From contig JAFXOV010000024.1 in assembly GCA_017528425.1 (NCBI GenBank), positions 1 to 64,000 on the forward strand: a stretch of DNA of 64,000 nucleotides, read 5' to 3'. Below are positions 48,871 to 56,315 of this stretch, piece by piece. This DNA comes from Elusimicrobiota bacterium (lineage in GTDB: Bacteria > Elusimicrobiota > Endomicrobiia > Endomicrobiales > Endomicrobiaceae). The notes beneath the pieces were generated by a model. It saw nothing but the letters and a program-made list of their open reading frames with translations, ran no database searches and was not told where the DNA came from. Every line of letters starts with the position of its first letter. Within the stretch, counting starts at the first letter, position 1. The position numbers and the translations under genes were made by a program.

Positions 48871-49620
48871 TTACTTCTGTACTTTTCCCTGATTTGCTAC
48901 AGCTTCCATAGCTTTTTTAACTGCTTCGGGATCTCCTACATAATAACTCTTTATAGGCTTTAAATTTTCATCTAATTCATAAACCAAAGGCATTGCCGTA
49001 GGGATATTCAAATTGACGATATTTTCGTCGCTGATATTATCTAAATATTTTACCAATGCTCTTAAACTGTTACCGTGAGCAGCTATTATTATTTTTTTAC
49101 CTTCTTTTATCTTGGGAGCAATTTCACTGTTCCAAAAAGGTATAACTCTTGCAACGGTATCTTTTAAGCATTCCGTTAAAGGAATATCTTTTTTATCTAC
49201 ATTTTTATATCTGGGATCGTTACCTGCATATCTTTCATCGCTTGTTGAAAGAGGTTCAGGCGGAGTATCATAACTTCTTCTCCATATTTTTACTTGTGCT
49301 TCACCGAACTTTGCTGCAGTTTCGGCTTTATTTAAACCTTGTAAAGAACCGTAATGTCTTTCGTTTAATCTCCAAGATTTTTCTACAGGTATCCACAACA
49401 AATCCATTTGTTCCAAAACATTGTTTAATGTTTTAATAGCTCTTTTCAAAACAGAAGTATATGCCAAATCAAAAGAAAAACCTTCTTTCTTTAAATCTTG
49501 TCCTGCTTTTATAGCTTCTTGTGTTCCTTTCTCGGATAAATCAACATCTGTCCAACCCGTAAATTTATTTTCTTTGTTCCAAACACTTTCTCCGTGTCTT
49601 ATCAAAACTAACTTGTACAT
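48871..49620 (-). CDS. gpmA: 2,3-bisphosphoglycerate-dependent phosphoglycerate mutase
   Basis: It interconverts 3- and 2-phosphoglycerate in glycolysis. The 249-aa sequence has the phosphohistidine motif [20 protein letters not shown], then [34 protein letters not shown] and the second His in [18 protein letters not shown]. This is the dPGM type, not the cofactor-independent type. GGAGG precedes the ATG. Extended -10 promoter just upstream; tRNA-Leu lies 47 nt downstream in the same direction. Confidence 0.97.
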   Translation of the reverse strand: MYKLVLIRHGESVWNKENKFTGWTDVDLSEKGTQEAIKAGQDLKKEGFSFDLAYTSVLKRAIKTLNNVLEQMDLLWIPVEKSWRLNERHYGSLQGLNKAETAAKFGEAQVKIWRRSYDTPPEPLSTSDERYAGNDPRYKNVDKKDIPLTECLKDTVARVIPFWNSEIAPKIKEGKKIIIAAHGNSLRALVKYLDNISDENIVNLNIPTAMPLVYELDENLKPIKSYYVGDPEAVKKAMEAVANQGKVQK

Positions 49621-49671
49621 CTTTACATCCTCCCATATATTCTAAAATTATTATTAATAACATATTTTGAT

Positions 49672-49680
49672 ATTATAGCA
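49672..49680 (-). promoter_or_regulatory. gpmA promoter, extended -10
   Basis: The minus strand reads TGCTATAAT (TATAAT at 49672-49677) directly after the znuB-like gene's stop. It gives gpmA its own promoter within a co-directional gene string. Confidence 0.65.
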
Positions 49681-49685
49681 TTTTA

Positions 49686-50492
49686 TTATCTTTTTTTATA
49701 AAACAGAGATATAACAAAAATTAAACAAGCCACCAAAATTATTGTTGCTCCGACAGGCACAGAAAAAAATGTGGAAAGAAACAGACCGGTAATACAAGCC
49801 GTTATTGCAAATACCACCGACAAGAAATACATTTTTGTTAAACTGTAAGTAAGTTGATATGCCGTAGCCGCAGGCAACGATACCAAACTATATATCAAAA
49901 GGCCTCCGATTGATTTTAAGTTTATACTTATTGCCGAGCATACAAGTAACATCATTAATATAAAAACCAAATTTTCCGGTATCCCGCACGATTTTGAAAT
50001 TTCTCTGCTGAAAAATAATGCAATTATTCCTCTATGGAAAACAATAGCAAATATTATTAACACAAAAACAACTATTAAATTAAAAATAATATCTTTTGAA
50101 GAAGATATCAATAAATTTCCCCAAAAGAACGAGAACAAATCCGTTAAACGCTCTTTAAATAAACCTGCAACAACAAAAGCTATAGCAATACTGAAAGAAA
50201 ACAATAAAATTATTGCAACATTATTTTGGCTTTTGATTTTTTTAGATATCGGGCTTATCATAAATGCCGATAATATACAGAATAAAAAGCCTGATAAAAT
50301 CGGATTTATACCGAGAAACAAACCTATTACCGCACCCGCAAAAGCACAATGGGCAATAGTAACACCGATAAACGGAATATTTAACAATAATATCCACACT
50401 CCGATAATTCCGCAAGATAAACCTGCTAAAATCGATAATATTATTGCTCTGTTAAAAAAAGAATAATTAAAAAAATCTAAAAGTTCGAACAC
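49686..50492 (-). CDS. Zn/Mn-type (ABC-3 family) ABC transporter permease
   Basis: This 268-aa inner-membrane protein has about eight to nine hydrophobic segments. ILAGLSCGIIGVWILLLNI and FIGVTIAHCAFAGAVIGLFLG match the ABC-3 (ZnuB/TroC) N-terminus, including the S/C-H-A motif. It overlaps the ATPase gene by 16 nt. The family imports Zn, Mn or Fe, but the binding protein here is unusual, so the substrate is open. Confidence 0.9.
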   Translation of the reverse strand: MFELLDFFNYSFFNRAIILSILAGLSCGIIGVWILLLNIPFIGVTIAHCAFAGAVIGLFLGINPILSGFLFCILSAFMISPISKKIKSQNNVAIILLFSFSIAIAFVVAGLFKERLTDLFSFFWGNLLISSSKDIIFNLIVVFVLIIFAIVFHRGIIALFFSREISKSCGIPENLVFILMMLLVCSAISINLKSIGGLLIYSLVSLPAATAYQLTYSLTKMYFLSVVFAITACITGLFLSTFFSVPVGATIILVACLIFVISLFYKKR

Positions 50493-51145
50493 ACTTCCCC
50501 TTTCTCAAGTACTATTTCTTTGTTACAACATTTCGGTTTTTGTTCTAAATTGTGCAATATAATCAAAATCGTATGTTCTTTATCCGAATGTATTTTTTCT
50601 ATAATTTCAATAATGTTTTTTTGAGATTTTATATCGAGGTTAGATAACGGTTCATCCAACAAAATAATATCTGCTTGTTGAGCTAAAACTCTTGCTATAG
50701 AAACTTTCTGCATTTCACCGCCGGATATCTTTCCTATGGGTACATCCAACAAATCGTATATATCAAGTTTTTTTGCAATCTCTGTTACAAATGCCTTATC
50801 CTGATTCGATAAACTTTTAAAAATACCTTTTCTTGCCGTTATACCTATTTCTATAACCTGTTTAACTGTTATGGGAATATTTTCTTCAAACTTATTTATT
50901 TGAGGAATATATCCGATTTGTTTTTTTATTTCGTTGTTTAATTGATTGTTAAATATTTTAACTGTTCCGCTTGTGGGTTTTATTAAACCGTTTATCAATT
51001 TAAACAAAGTTGTTTTACCGGCACCGTTATGACCGGATATACTTACACAATCTCCTTTGTTTATATCGATATTTATATTTTTAAGTATATACTTATTATT
51101 CGAAGTTATTAGATTTATATTTGATAAAGATATGGCAGAAATCAT
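50477..51145 (-). CDS. Zn/Mn-type ABC transporter ATP-binding protein
   Basis: The 222-aa ATPase has Walker A GHNGAGKTTLF, Q-loop IGYIPQINKFEENIPITVKQ (ZnuC-type), signature ISGGEMQKVSIARVLAQ and Walker B ILLDEPLSNLD. The stop of the binding protein gene overlaps its start by 4 nt (ATGA type). It is the middle gene of the three-gene transporter. Confidence 0.93.
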   Translation of the reverse strand: MISAISLSNINLITSNNKYILKNINIDINKGDCVSISGHNGAGKTTLFKLINGLIKPTSGTVKIFNNQLNNEIKKQIGYIPQINKFEENIPITVKQVIEIGITARKGIFKSLSNQDKAFVTEIAKKLDIYDLLDVPIGKISGGEMQKVSIARVLAQQADIILLDEPLSNLDIKSQKNIIEIIEKIHSDKEHTILIILHNLEQKPKCCNKEIVLEKGEVCSNF

Positions 51146-51957
51146 TCTTCTAGTGCCTTATTTATTTTATCTATATTATTTTTCAAAGTATTTATATATG
51201 ATTTACCGAGAGCAAAGTTGCTTATAACAACATGCTTTATTTTAAGATCTTCGGCGATATTTCTTCCCACATCCGTTCCGGCTTGCAAATTATCGACAAT
51301 ATATTTAACTTTTTCTTTTTTTATTTTTTTTGTAAGAAACAACATTTCCGCTGAAGTAATACTGTCTGCTTTACCGTAAGTAGCAACAACATCAAAACCC
51401 AACCACTGCAAAAAAGGTGCTATTTTATTGTTACATACGATTTTTTTATTGTACTTATTATAACTATTCTTCATTATTTCTTCTGTCACGAAATTTACCC
51501 TAAAAGAATAATCCAATAAGTTCTGTTCATAAAAACTTTTATTGTCTTGGTCCCATATAGATAACAAATCGTATAATTCCTGTGCGGCTCTAAGTTGTAT
51601 ATACGGAATCATCATATTCCCTTCAGTTTTTACTTCTCTGTAAACTATACCTAATTTACTTATTTTAAACTTTAAATTTTTTACCCAAGGTTGCCAATAA
51701 TGGTATAACACAATATTACATTTCGAAATTTCTTTTATTGTTTGTGCATCAACGTCATAATTTCCCGGACATATTGTGGTAGGAATAATTGTAATCACAT
51801 CAACTTTATCTTTACATATTTCGTTTATCAAAACAGCCAGATTTGATGTAGTAACGGCTATTTTTATTTTTTTATCGAGGTTTGGGTTTGAATAAGCAAA
51901 AAGCATATTAGGAGTAAGAATCAAAAGAGATATTATAGCTATCAACTTAATTTTCAT
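51142..51957 (-). CDS. TroA/ZnuA-fold substrate-binding protein with atypical metal site
   Basis: This 271-aa exported binding protein of an ABC-3 transporter has signal peptide MKIKLIAIISLLILTPNMLFA. The fold is readable (IKIAVTTSNLAVLINEIC, TIKEISKCNIVLYHYWQPW, EMLFLTKKIKKEKVKYIVDN). The His ligands normal to ZnuA/TroA are not evident: CPGNYDV replaces the H-containing first motif, MIPYIQLRAA stands where PHxWLD is usual, and NNKIAPFLQWLG where HxAFGYF is usual. I chose ATG 51957 because GAGG sits 6 nt before it; longer versions start inside the FtsB-like gene. Confidence 0.8.
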   Translation of the reverse strand: MKIKLIAIISLLILTPNMLFAYSNPNLDKKIKIAVTTSNLAVLINEICKDKVDVITIIPTTICPGNYDVDAQTIKEISKCNIVLYHYWQPWVKNLKFKISKLGIVYREVKTEGNMMIPYIQLRAAQELYDLLSIWDQDNKSFYEQNLLDYSFRVNFVTEEIMKNSYNKYNKKIVCNNKIAPFLQWLGFDVVATYGKADSITSAEMLFLTKKIKKEKVKYIVDNLQAGTDVGRNIAEDLKIKHVVISNFALGKSYINTLKNNIDKINKALEE

Positions 51958-52270
51958 TTTTATCCTCATTATTTTCTTGTTCCGGTTCTTCAAAAACATA
52001 TACAACTTCATTTTCGGCAACATAATTTAAATCTGCTTTTACCGCTTTTTCCATTTCTTTCGGTTTTGTTTTTAAATAATTCAATCTCTTTTCAAATTTT
52101 TCGTTTTCCGGAATGATTTTTTCTATATTTGTTTTAAGTTCATGAATTTTTGACAGTAATGAAATAAAATCTCTTGTGGAAGGATTGGCAAGTATACAAA
52201 ACAACGTAATAAAAATAATTCCCCAAAAAAGATATTTATAAATAGTATCGTTTTTTTCATTCTTTTTCAT
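51947..52270 (-). CDS. FtsB/DivIC-like septum-formation protein
   Basis: This 107-aa protein has one TM helix (YLFWGIIFITLFCILAN, about residues 13-29) and then a coiled coil (LLSKIHELKTNIEKIIPENEKFEKRLNYLK). It ends with LNYVAENEVVYVFEEPEQ and an acidic tail. The topology and the K-A-D-L-N-Y-V-A-E-N-E-V-V-Y motif match FtsB/DivIC, which link the divisome to septal peptidoglycan synthesis. It starts 10 nt after mnmA and overlaps the binding protein gene. Confidence 0.82.
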   Translation of the reverse strand: MKKNEKNDTIYKYLFWGIIFITLFCILANPSTRDFISLLSKIHELKTNIEKIIPENEKFEKRLNYLKTKPKEMEKAVKADLNYVAENEVVYVFEEPEQENNEDKNEN

Positions 52271-52280
52271 ACATTTCTCT

Positions 52281-53318
52281 CTAAACTATAATTCCTCCGC
52301 CGACAACATAAGAACCGTTATAAAATACGGCCGATTGTCCCGGTGTAACTGATGCCTGTTCTTCTTCAAATAATATTATATCTTTTGAAACAAGAGCTTT
52401 TGCCGGTTGATGCATTCTTCTTATTTTAACATCTGCGTTAAAATCTTTACCGTCAAATTTATCCGAAACAAAAGTTATATCTTTAATTTTTGCAACTCTC
52501 GAAAAAACATCGTTTTTTGTTCCTACGATAAGTGTATTTGTTGCTTTGTCCATTTTAAGAACATAAACGGGTTCCGGAGTTGTAATACCCAACCCGCTTC
52601 TTTGTCCTATTGTATAAAAAATTAAACCTTTATGCTTACCCAGTTTTTTACCGTTAACATCAACTATAAGTCCGGGTAACACTTTTTTATTAAAATCTTT
52701 AATATTCTTTTGTAAAAATTCGTGATAAGTTTTTTCTATAAAACAAATTTCCTGGCTATCGGGCTTATTTGCGACAGGAAGATTTGCGGATGTCGCAATA
52801 TTTCTTATTTCTTCTTTCGTATAATCCGCCAACGGAAACATTAATGATTTAAGTTCGTTTTGTGTTAATCTGTATAGAAAATACGTTTGATCTTTTGTTT
52901 TATCTTTTCCGATTTTCATTTTAAATTCACCGTCTTTTTCTTCTATTTTGGCATAATGACCTGTAGCCAAGTAGTTGAACCCGTTTTTTTTAGCATAATC
53001 TAGCAACAAGCCGAACTTTATTTTTTCGTTGCAAAGTATACACGGGTTCGGCGTAGTTGCCGACAAATAAGACGATATAAAATTGTTTATAATAGTATCT
53101 TTAAACTCTTTTTGTAAATCTAGAACATAATGCTTGATATTTAAAAAATCACAAACCTTCTTTGCATCTTCTATTGCCTGCAAAGAAACGGATGCTCTTG
53201 AATGAGAATCATATAATTTCAAAGTAAGGGCGGAAACATCAAATCCCTGTTGTTTTAATAAATAGGCCGTTGTGGAAGAATCTACTCCGCCGGATAATGC
53301 TACTAAAACTTTTTTCAT
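52281..53318 (-). CDS. mnmA: tRNA-specific 2-thiouridylase
   Basis: MnmA installs the 2-thio group on U34 of Lys/Glu/Gln tRNAs. The 345-aa enzyme shows the PP-loop ALSGGVDSSTTAYLLKQQG, the catalytic-Cys segment NPCILCNEKIKFGLLLDYA, GFNYLATGHYAKIE, KDQTYFLYRL and the second Cys in DSQEICFIE. The C-terminal barrel includes RMHQPAKA and VTPGQSAVFYNG. A palindromic repeat lies in the 70 nt between it and purE. Confidence 0.96.
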   Translation of the reverse strand: MKKVLVALSGGVDSSTTAYLLKQQGFDVSALTLKLYDSHSRASVSLQAIEDAKKVCDFLNIKHYVLDLQKEFKDTIINNFISSYLSATTPNPCILCNEKIKFGLLLDYAKKNGFNYLATGHYAKIEEKDGEFKMKIGKDKTKDQTYFLYRLTQNELKSLMFPLADYTKEEIRNIATSANLPVANKPDSQEICFIEKTYHEFLQKNIKDFNKKVLPGLIVDVNGKKLGKHKGLIFYTIGQRSGLGITTPEPVYVLKMDKATNTLIVGTKNDVFSRVAKIKDITFVSDKFDGKDFNADVKIRRMHQPAKALVSKDIILFEEEQASVTPGQSAVFYNGSYVVGGGIIV

Positions 53319-53350
53319 TTTTAAACCATAAACTACTAACTATATTGAAG

Positions 53351-53376
53351 AGATCCCGCATCAAGTACGGGATGAC
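53351..53376 (+). repeat. Dispersed palindromic repeat, ATCCCGCA copy
   Basis: AGATCCCGCATCAAGTACGG then GATGAC. The stem ATCCCG/CGGGAT is intact with loop CATCAAGTA. It lies between purE and mnmA. Confidence 0.72.
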
Positions 53377-53388
53377 AGAAGACATGAG

Positions 53389-53922
53389 TTATTTTTTTGT
53401 TTCTTCTAAGTATTTTTGATAGCCGATTTTGTTTAATTTCTCATCTTTACTTAGAATTTGTTCTTTCATTTCTTTTCTGTATTGTAACAACTGTTCGCAA
53501 ACAGCTTTATTGTTTATTGCTATAATTTCTATAGCGAATATTGCGGCATTTTTCGCACCGGCTTTACCTATAGACATACATGCTACCGGTATTGAAGGCG
53601 GCATTTGTGCTATTGAAAAAAGTGCATCCATTCCGGAAAGAGATTTCCCTTCCATAGGAACACCTATTACCGGCAACACCGTTTCGGAAGCAACTACTCC
53701 CGGAAGAGCCGCAGACATTCCTGCAACGGCAATAAAAGCTTTTACACCGCTTTTTATTGCATTATTTACGCACTCTTTTACAAACTCTGCCGTTCTATGT
53801 GCAGATGCAATATTTACGGAATATTTAATGCCGAATTTATCAAATATTTTCAAGGTTTCGGCAACTACCGGCAAATCTGAATCCGAACCCATTATAACTG
53901 CGACATCTATTTGTTTATCCAT
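53389..53922 (-). CDS. purE: AIR carboxylase (PurE), class II-like
   Basis: It forms CAIR in purine synthesis. The 177-aa protein shows IMGSDSDLPVVAETLKIFDK, NIASAHRTAEFVKE and VAGMSAALPGVVASETVLPV then IGVPMEGKSLSGMDAL. E. coli-type class I enzymes have GGAAHLPG; here the His is replaced (MSAALPG), and SAHRTAE resembles class II enzymes that use CO2 directly. No purK is present in the operon, which fits. It overlaps the purD end by 16 nt. Class assignment is moderate. Confidence 0.93.
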   Translation of the reverse strand: MDKQIDVAVIMGSDSDLPVVAETLKIFDKFGIKYSVNIASAHRTAEFVKECVNNAIKSGVKAFIAVAGMSAALPGVVASETVLPVIGVPMEGKSLSGMDALFSIAQMPPSIPVACMSIGKAGAKNAAIFAIEIIAINNKAVCEQLLQYRKEMKEQILSKDEKLNKIGYQKYLEETKK

Positions 53923-55196
53923 TTTAATGCCCTCTGTGCAATATCTTTTCTGTAATGCATTTTATCGAAAGTTACTTTAGGTATTACGCTATAAACTTTA
54001 TCTATTGCCGATTTTATATCATCTGCAATAGCGGTTAAAACCAAAACTCTTCCACCTGATGTTAAAACATTACCTGCATCATCTTTCTTTGTTCCGGCAT
54101 GAAAAACAATCGCTTCTTCATCTTTTACGGTATCTAATCCGGAAATTTTAATATTTTTTTCATATTTTTCAGGATAACCGCCGGAAGCAAGAACAACACA
54201 TACTGCAGATTTTTTTGACCATTTTATATCTATTTCGTTTAATGTACCGTTAATGGTATGTTCAACAATATCTACCAAATCAGTTTCAAGTAACGGCAAT
54301 ATAACTTGTGTCTCGGGATCTCCGAATCTGCAATTAAACTCCAAAACATAAGGTTTTCCGTTATCTACCATAAAGCCTATATATAAAATACCTTTATAGT
54401 CTATATTTTCTTTTTGTAAGCCGTTCATAATATTTGGCATTACCTGTTCTTTTACTTGTTTTAAAAGTTCGGGAGTTGCTATCGGTGCAGGAGCATAAGC
54501 ACCCATACCGCCGGTATTCAAACCTTTATCTCCGTCATCAACTCTTTTATGATCTTGTGCTGCCGGCATTATAGAAAAATGTTTCCCGTCAACAAAGACC
54601 AACACGGAAGTTTCCTGCCCTTCCAACCATTGTTCAAAAATTATTTTATCGCCGGCAGAACCGAAAGCTTTATCTTGCATCATATCTTTTATGGCATCAA
54701 GCGCTTGTTGTCTGTTTTGGCACATTACAACACCTTTACCCGCTGCAAGACCGTCTGCTTTTACCACAACCTTTTTATTTTCTTCCCATTCGTTTTCAAG
54801 AAATTGTTTTGCCGAATTATAGTCGGTAAACGTATGATAAGCTGCGGTAGGAACATTATATTTTTGCATAAAATCTTTTGCAAAACTTTTACTTGCTTCA
54901 AGCAATGCACCTTTTTTCGAAGGTCCGAAAATTTTTAAACCTTTGGAATTAAAAAAGTCCACAACTCCCAATGCCAAAGGAACTTCCGGCCCGACGAATG
55001 TATAGTCTATTTTGTTTTCTGTTGCAAATTTTGCAAGAGATTCAAAATCGTCAACCTTAATATTTATTATTTCCGCCTGTTTTGAAATTCCCGCATTACC
55101 CAATGTACAATAAATTTTATCTACTTTCGGGCTCTGTGCAAGTTTCCAAATAATGGCATGTTCTCTTCCGCCGTTACCTATAACTAAAAATTTCAT
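53907..55196 (-). CDS. purD: Phosphoribosylamine-glycine ligase (GARS)
   Basis: An ATP-grasp enzyme that makes GAR in purine synthesis. The 429 aa begin FLVIGNGGREHAIIWKLAQS, with DYTFVGPEVPLALGVVDFF, VVVKADGLAAGKGVVMC (ATP-grasp), NTGGMGAYAPAP and VLEFNCRFGDPETQVILPLL. Length is normal. It follows the small Cys-rich gene by 12 nt. Confidence 0.97.
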   Translation of the reverse strand: MKFLVIGNGGREHAIIWKLAQSPKVDKIYCTLGNAGISKQAEIINIKVDDFESLAKFATENKIDYTFVGPEVPLALGVVDFFNSKGLKIFGPSKKGALLEASKSFAKDFMQKYNVPTAAYHTFTDYNSAKQFLENEWEENKKVVVKADGLAAGKGVVMCQNRQQALDAIKDMMQDKAFGSAGDKIIFEQWLEGQETSVLVFVDGKHFSIMPAAQDHKRVDDGDKGLNTGGMGAYAPAPIATPELLKQVKEQVMPNIMNGLQKENIDYKGILYIGFMVDNGKPYVLEFNCRFGDPETQVILPLLETDLVDIVEHTINGTLNEIDIKWSKKSAVCVVLASGGYPEKYEKNIKISGLDTVKDEEAIVFHAGTKKDDAGNVLTSGGRVLVLTAIADDIKSAIDKVYSVIPKVTFDKMHYRKDIAQRALKWINK

Positions 55197-55208
55197 TTTT
55201 GCCCCACA

Positions 55209-55511
55209 CTAAAAAATGTACTTATCAAAGAATTTAACTACAACCAAAAATGTTAAAAAAGCGATTATAAAGGTTGCTATCATTATGTACCAATTTGATT
55301 TTATCAGTGTCGATATACTATTATTCTTGCCGCTTTTTTGCATTGCATATTTACATCTTAATTCTTTACTCAAATCTGCATACTCGGTAAAGTTTGAACA
55401 AGAATCTTGTTCTTTCTTCCATTTGCAATCCACCATACAAAAAACTTTTCCATCGCCGTTTACATCAACATTGTTGTCACCCTGAAAAAGACAAGTAATA
55501 CAGCTTTTCAT
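55209..55511 (-). CDS. Cys-rich single-pass membrane mini-protein of unknown function
   Basis: I do not recognise this 100-aa protein. The first half has six Cys (CITC near the N-terminus, FCMVDCKW, DSC and LRCKY), a pattern that could bind zinc or form disulfides. It also has a DVNGDGKVFC stretch and many charged residues. A single TM segment follows near the C-terminus (YIMIATFIIAFLTFLVVVKF), ending KYIF, which suggests a cytoplasmic or periplasmic Cys domain anchored by a tail. It lies between purQ and purD with gaps of 16 and 12 nt, so it is in the pur operon. Codon use looks like its neighbours. Confidence 0.75.
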   Translation of the reverse strand: MKSCITCLFQGDNNVDVNGDGKVFCMVDCKWKKEQDSCSNFTEYADLSKELRCKYAMQKSGKNNSISTLIKSNWYIMIATFIIAFLTFLVVVKFFDKYIF

Positions 55512-55527
55512 TTTTATTGCTCCTTTT

Positions 55528-56310
55528 TTATTTTAAATAGTCTATGGCATTTTGGAATATCTTTTTTCCCCATCCGTACACACCGTCATAACCTTCTCTT
55601 GACGGATGTTGTAATGCATAAATATATCTTTCCGGATGAGGCATAAGGCCAAACACATTGCCTTTTTTATTACAAACACCTGCTATCGCATTTAATGAGC
55701 CGTTCGGATCTTGCGGATAAACGGTATCCTTTCCGTTCTTATCGCAATATCTGAAAACAACTTGATTATTTTTTTCTATATCATCAAGTATTTTTTTATC
55801 GGCAACAAATTTTCCTTCACCATGCGCAACGGGAAGAGATATTACATCAGGCAAATCTCTCGTCCACAAGCATAATGTTCTGTCGTTATTTTTCTTTTCC
55901 GTCTTCAAATGAACCCATCTGCATTCAAATTTATTTGAATCGTTATAAGACAATGTAGAAATTTGTTCGAAATTTTCCGGTTTAGGTAAAAGTCCCATTT
56001 TTACGAGAATTTGAAAACCGTTACAAATACCGATTATCGGTTTACCGGACAATGCGAATTTTTTAACATTGTCACCCAACTTATACTTTATTTCATTTGA
56101 CAAAATTTTACCGGAAGCAATATCATCTCCGTAAGAAAATCCTCCCGGAACTGCCAAAACATCATAAGATAAAATTTTGTTTTTACTTGATATCAATTCA
56201 TTTATATGAACTCTGTCGACTGTTGCTCCGCAAAGCTCAAATGCCGACTTTAATTCATAATCACAATTTGTTCCTGCCGTTCTTATAATAATTACTTTTA
56301 TCTTTTTCAT
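55528..56310 (-). CDS. purQ: FGAM synthase glutaminase subunit
   Basis: It supplies ammonia to PurL. This class I amidotransferase shows VIIIRTAGTNCDYELKSAFE, LAVPGGFSYGDDIASGKILS, the nucleophile in IIGICNGFQILVKMGLLP (Cys96 of the chosen start) and the His/Glu pair in LMPHPERYIYA. The ATG at 56340 lies inside purL; I chose 56310 (MKKIKVIII), 5 nt after the purL stop, giving 260 aa. No strong Shine-Dalgarno decides between them. Confidence 0.93.
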   Translation of the reverse strand: MKKIKVIIIRTAGTNCDYELKSAFELCGATVDRVHINELISSKNKILSYDVLAVPGGFSYGDDIASGKILSNEIKYKLGDNVKKFALSGKPIIGICNGFQILVKMGLLPKPENFEQISTLSYNDSNKFECRWVHLKTEKKNNDRTLCLWTRDLPDVISLPVAHGEGKFVADKKILDDIEKNNQVVFRYCDKNGKDTVYPQDPNGSLNAIAGVCNKKGNVFGLMPHPERYIYALQHPSREGYDGVYGWGKKIFQNAIDYLK

Positions 56311-56315
56311 TTTGT

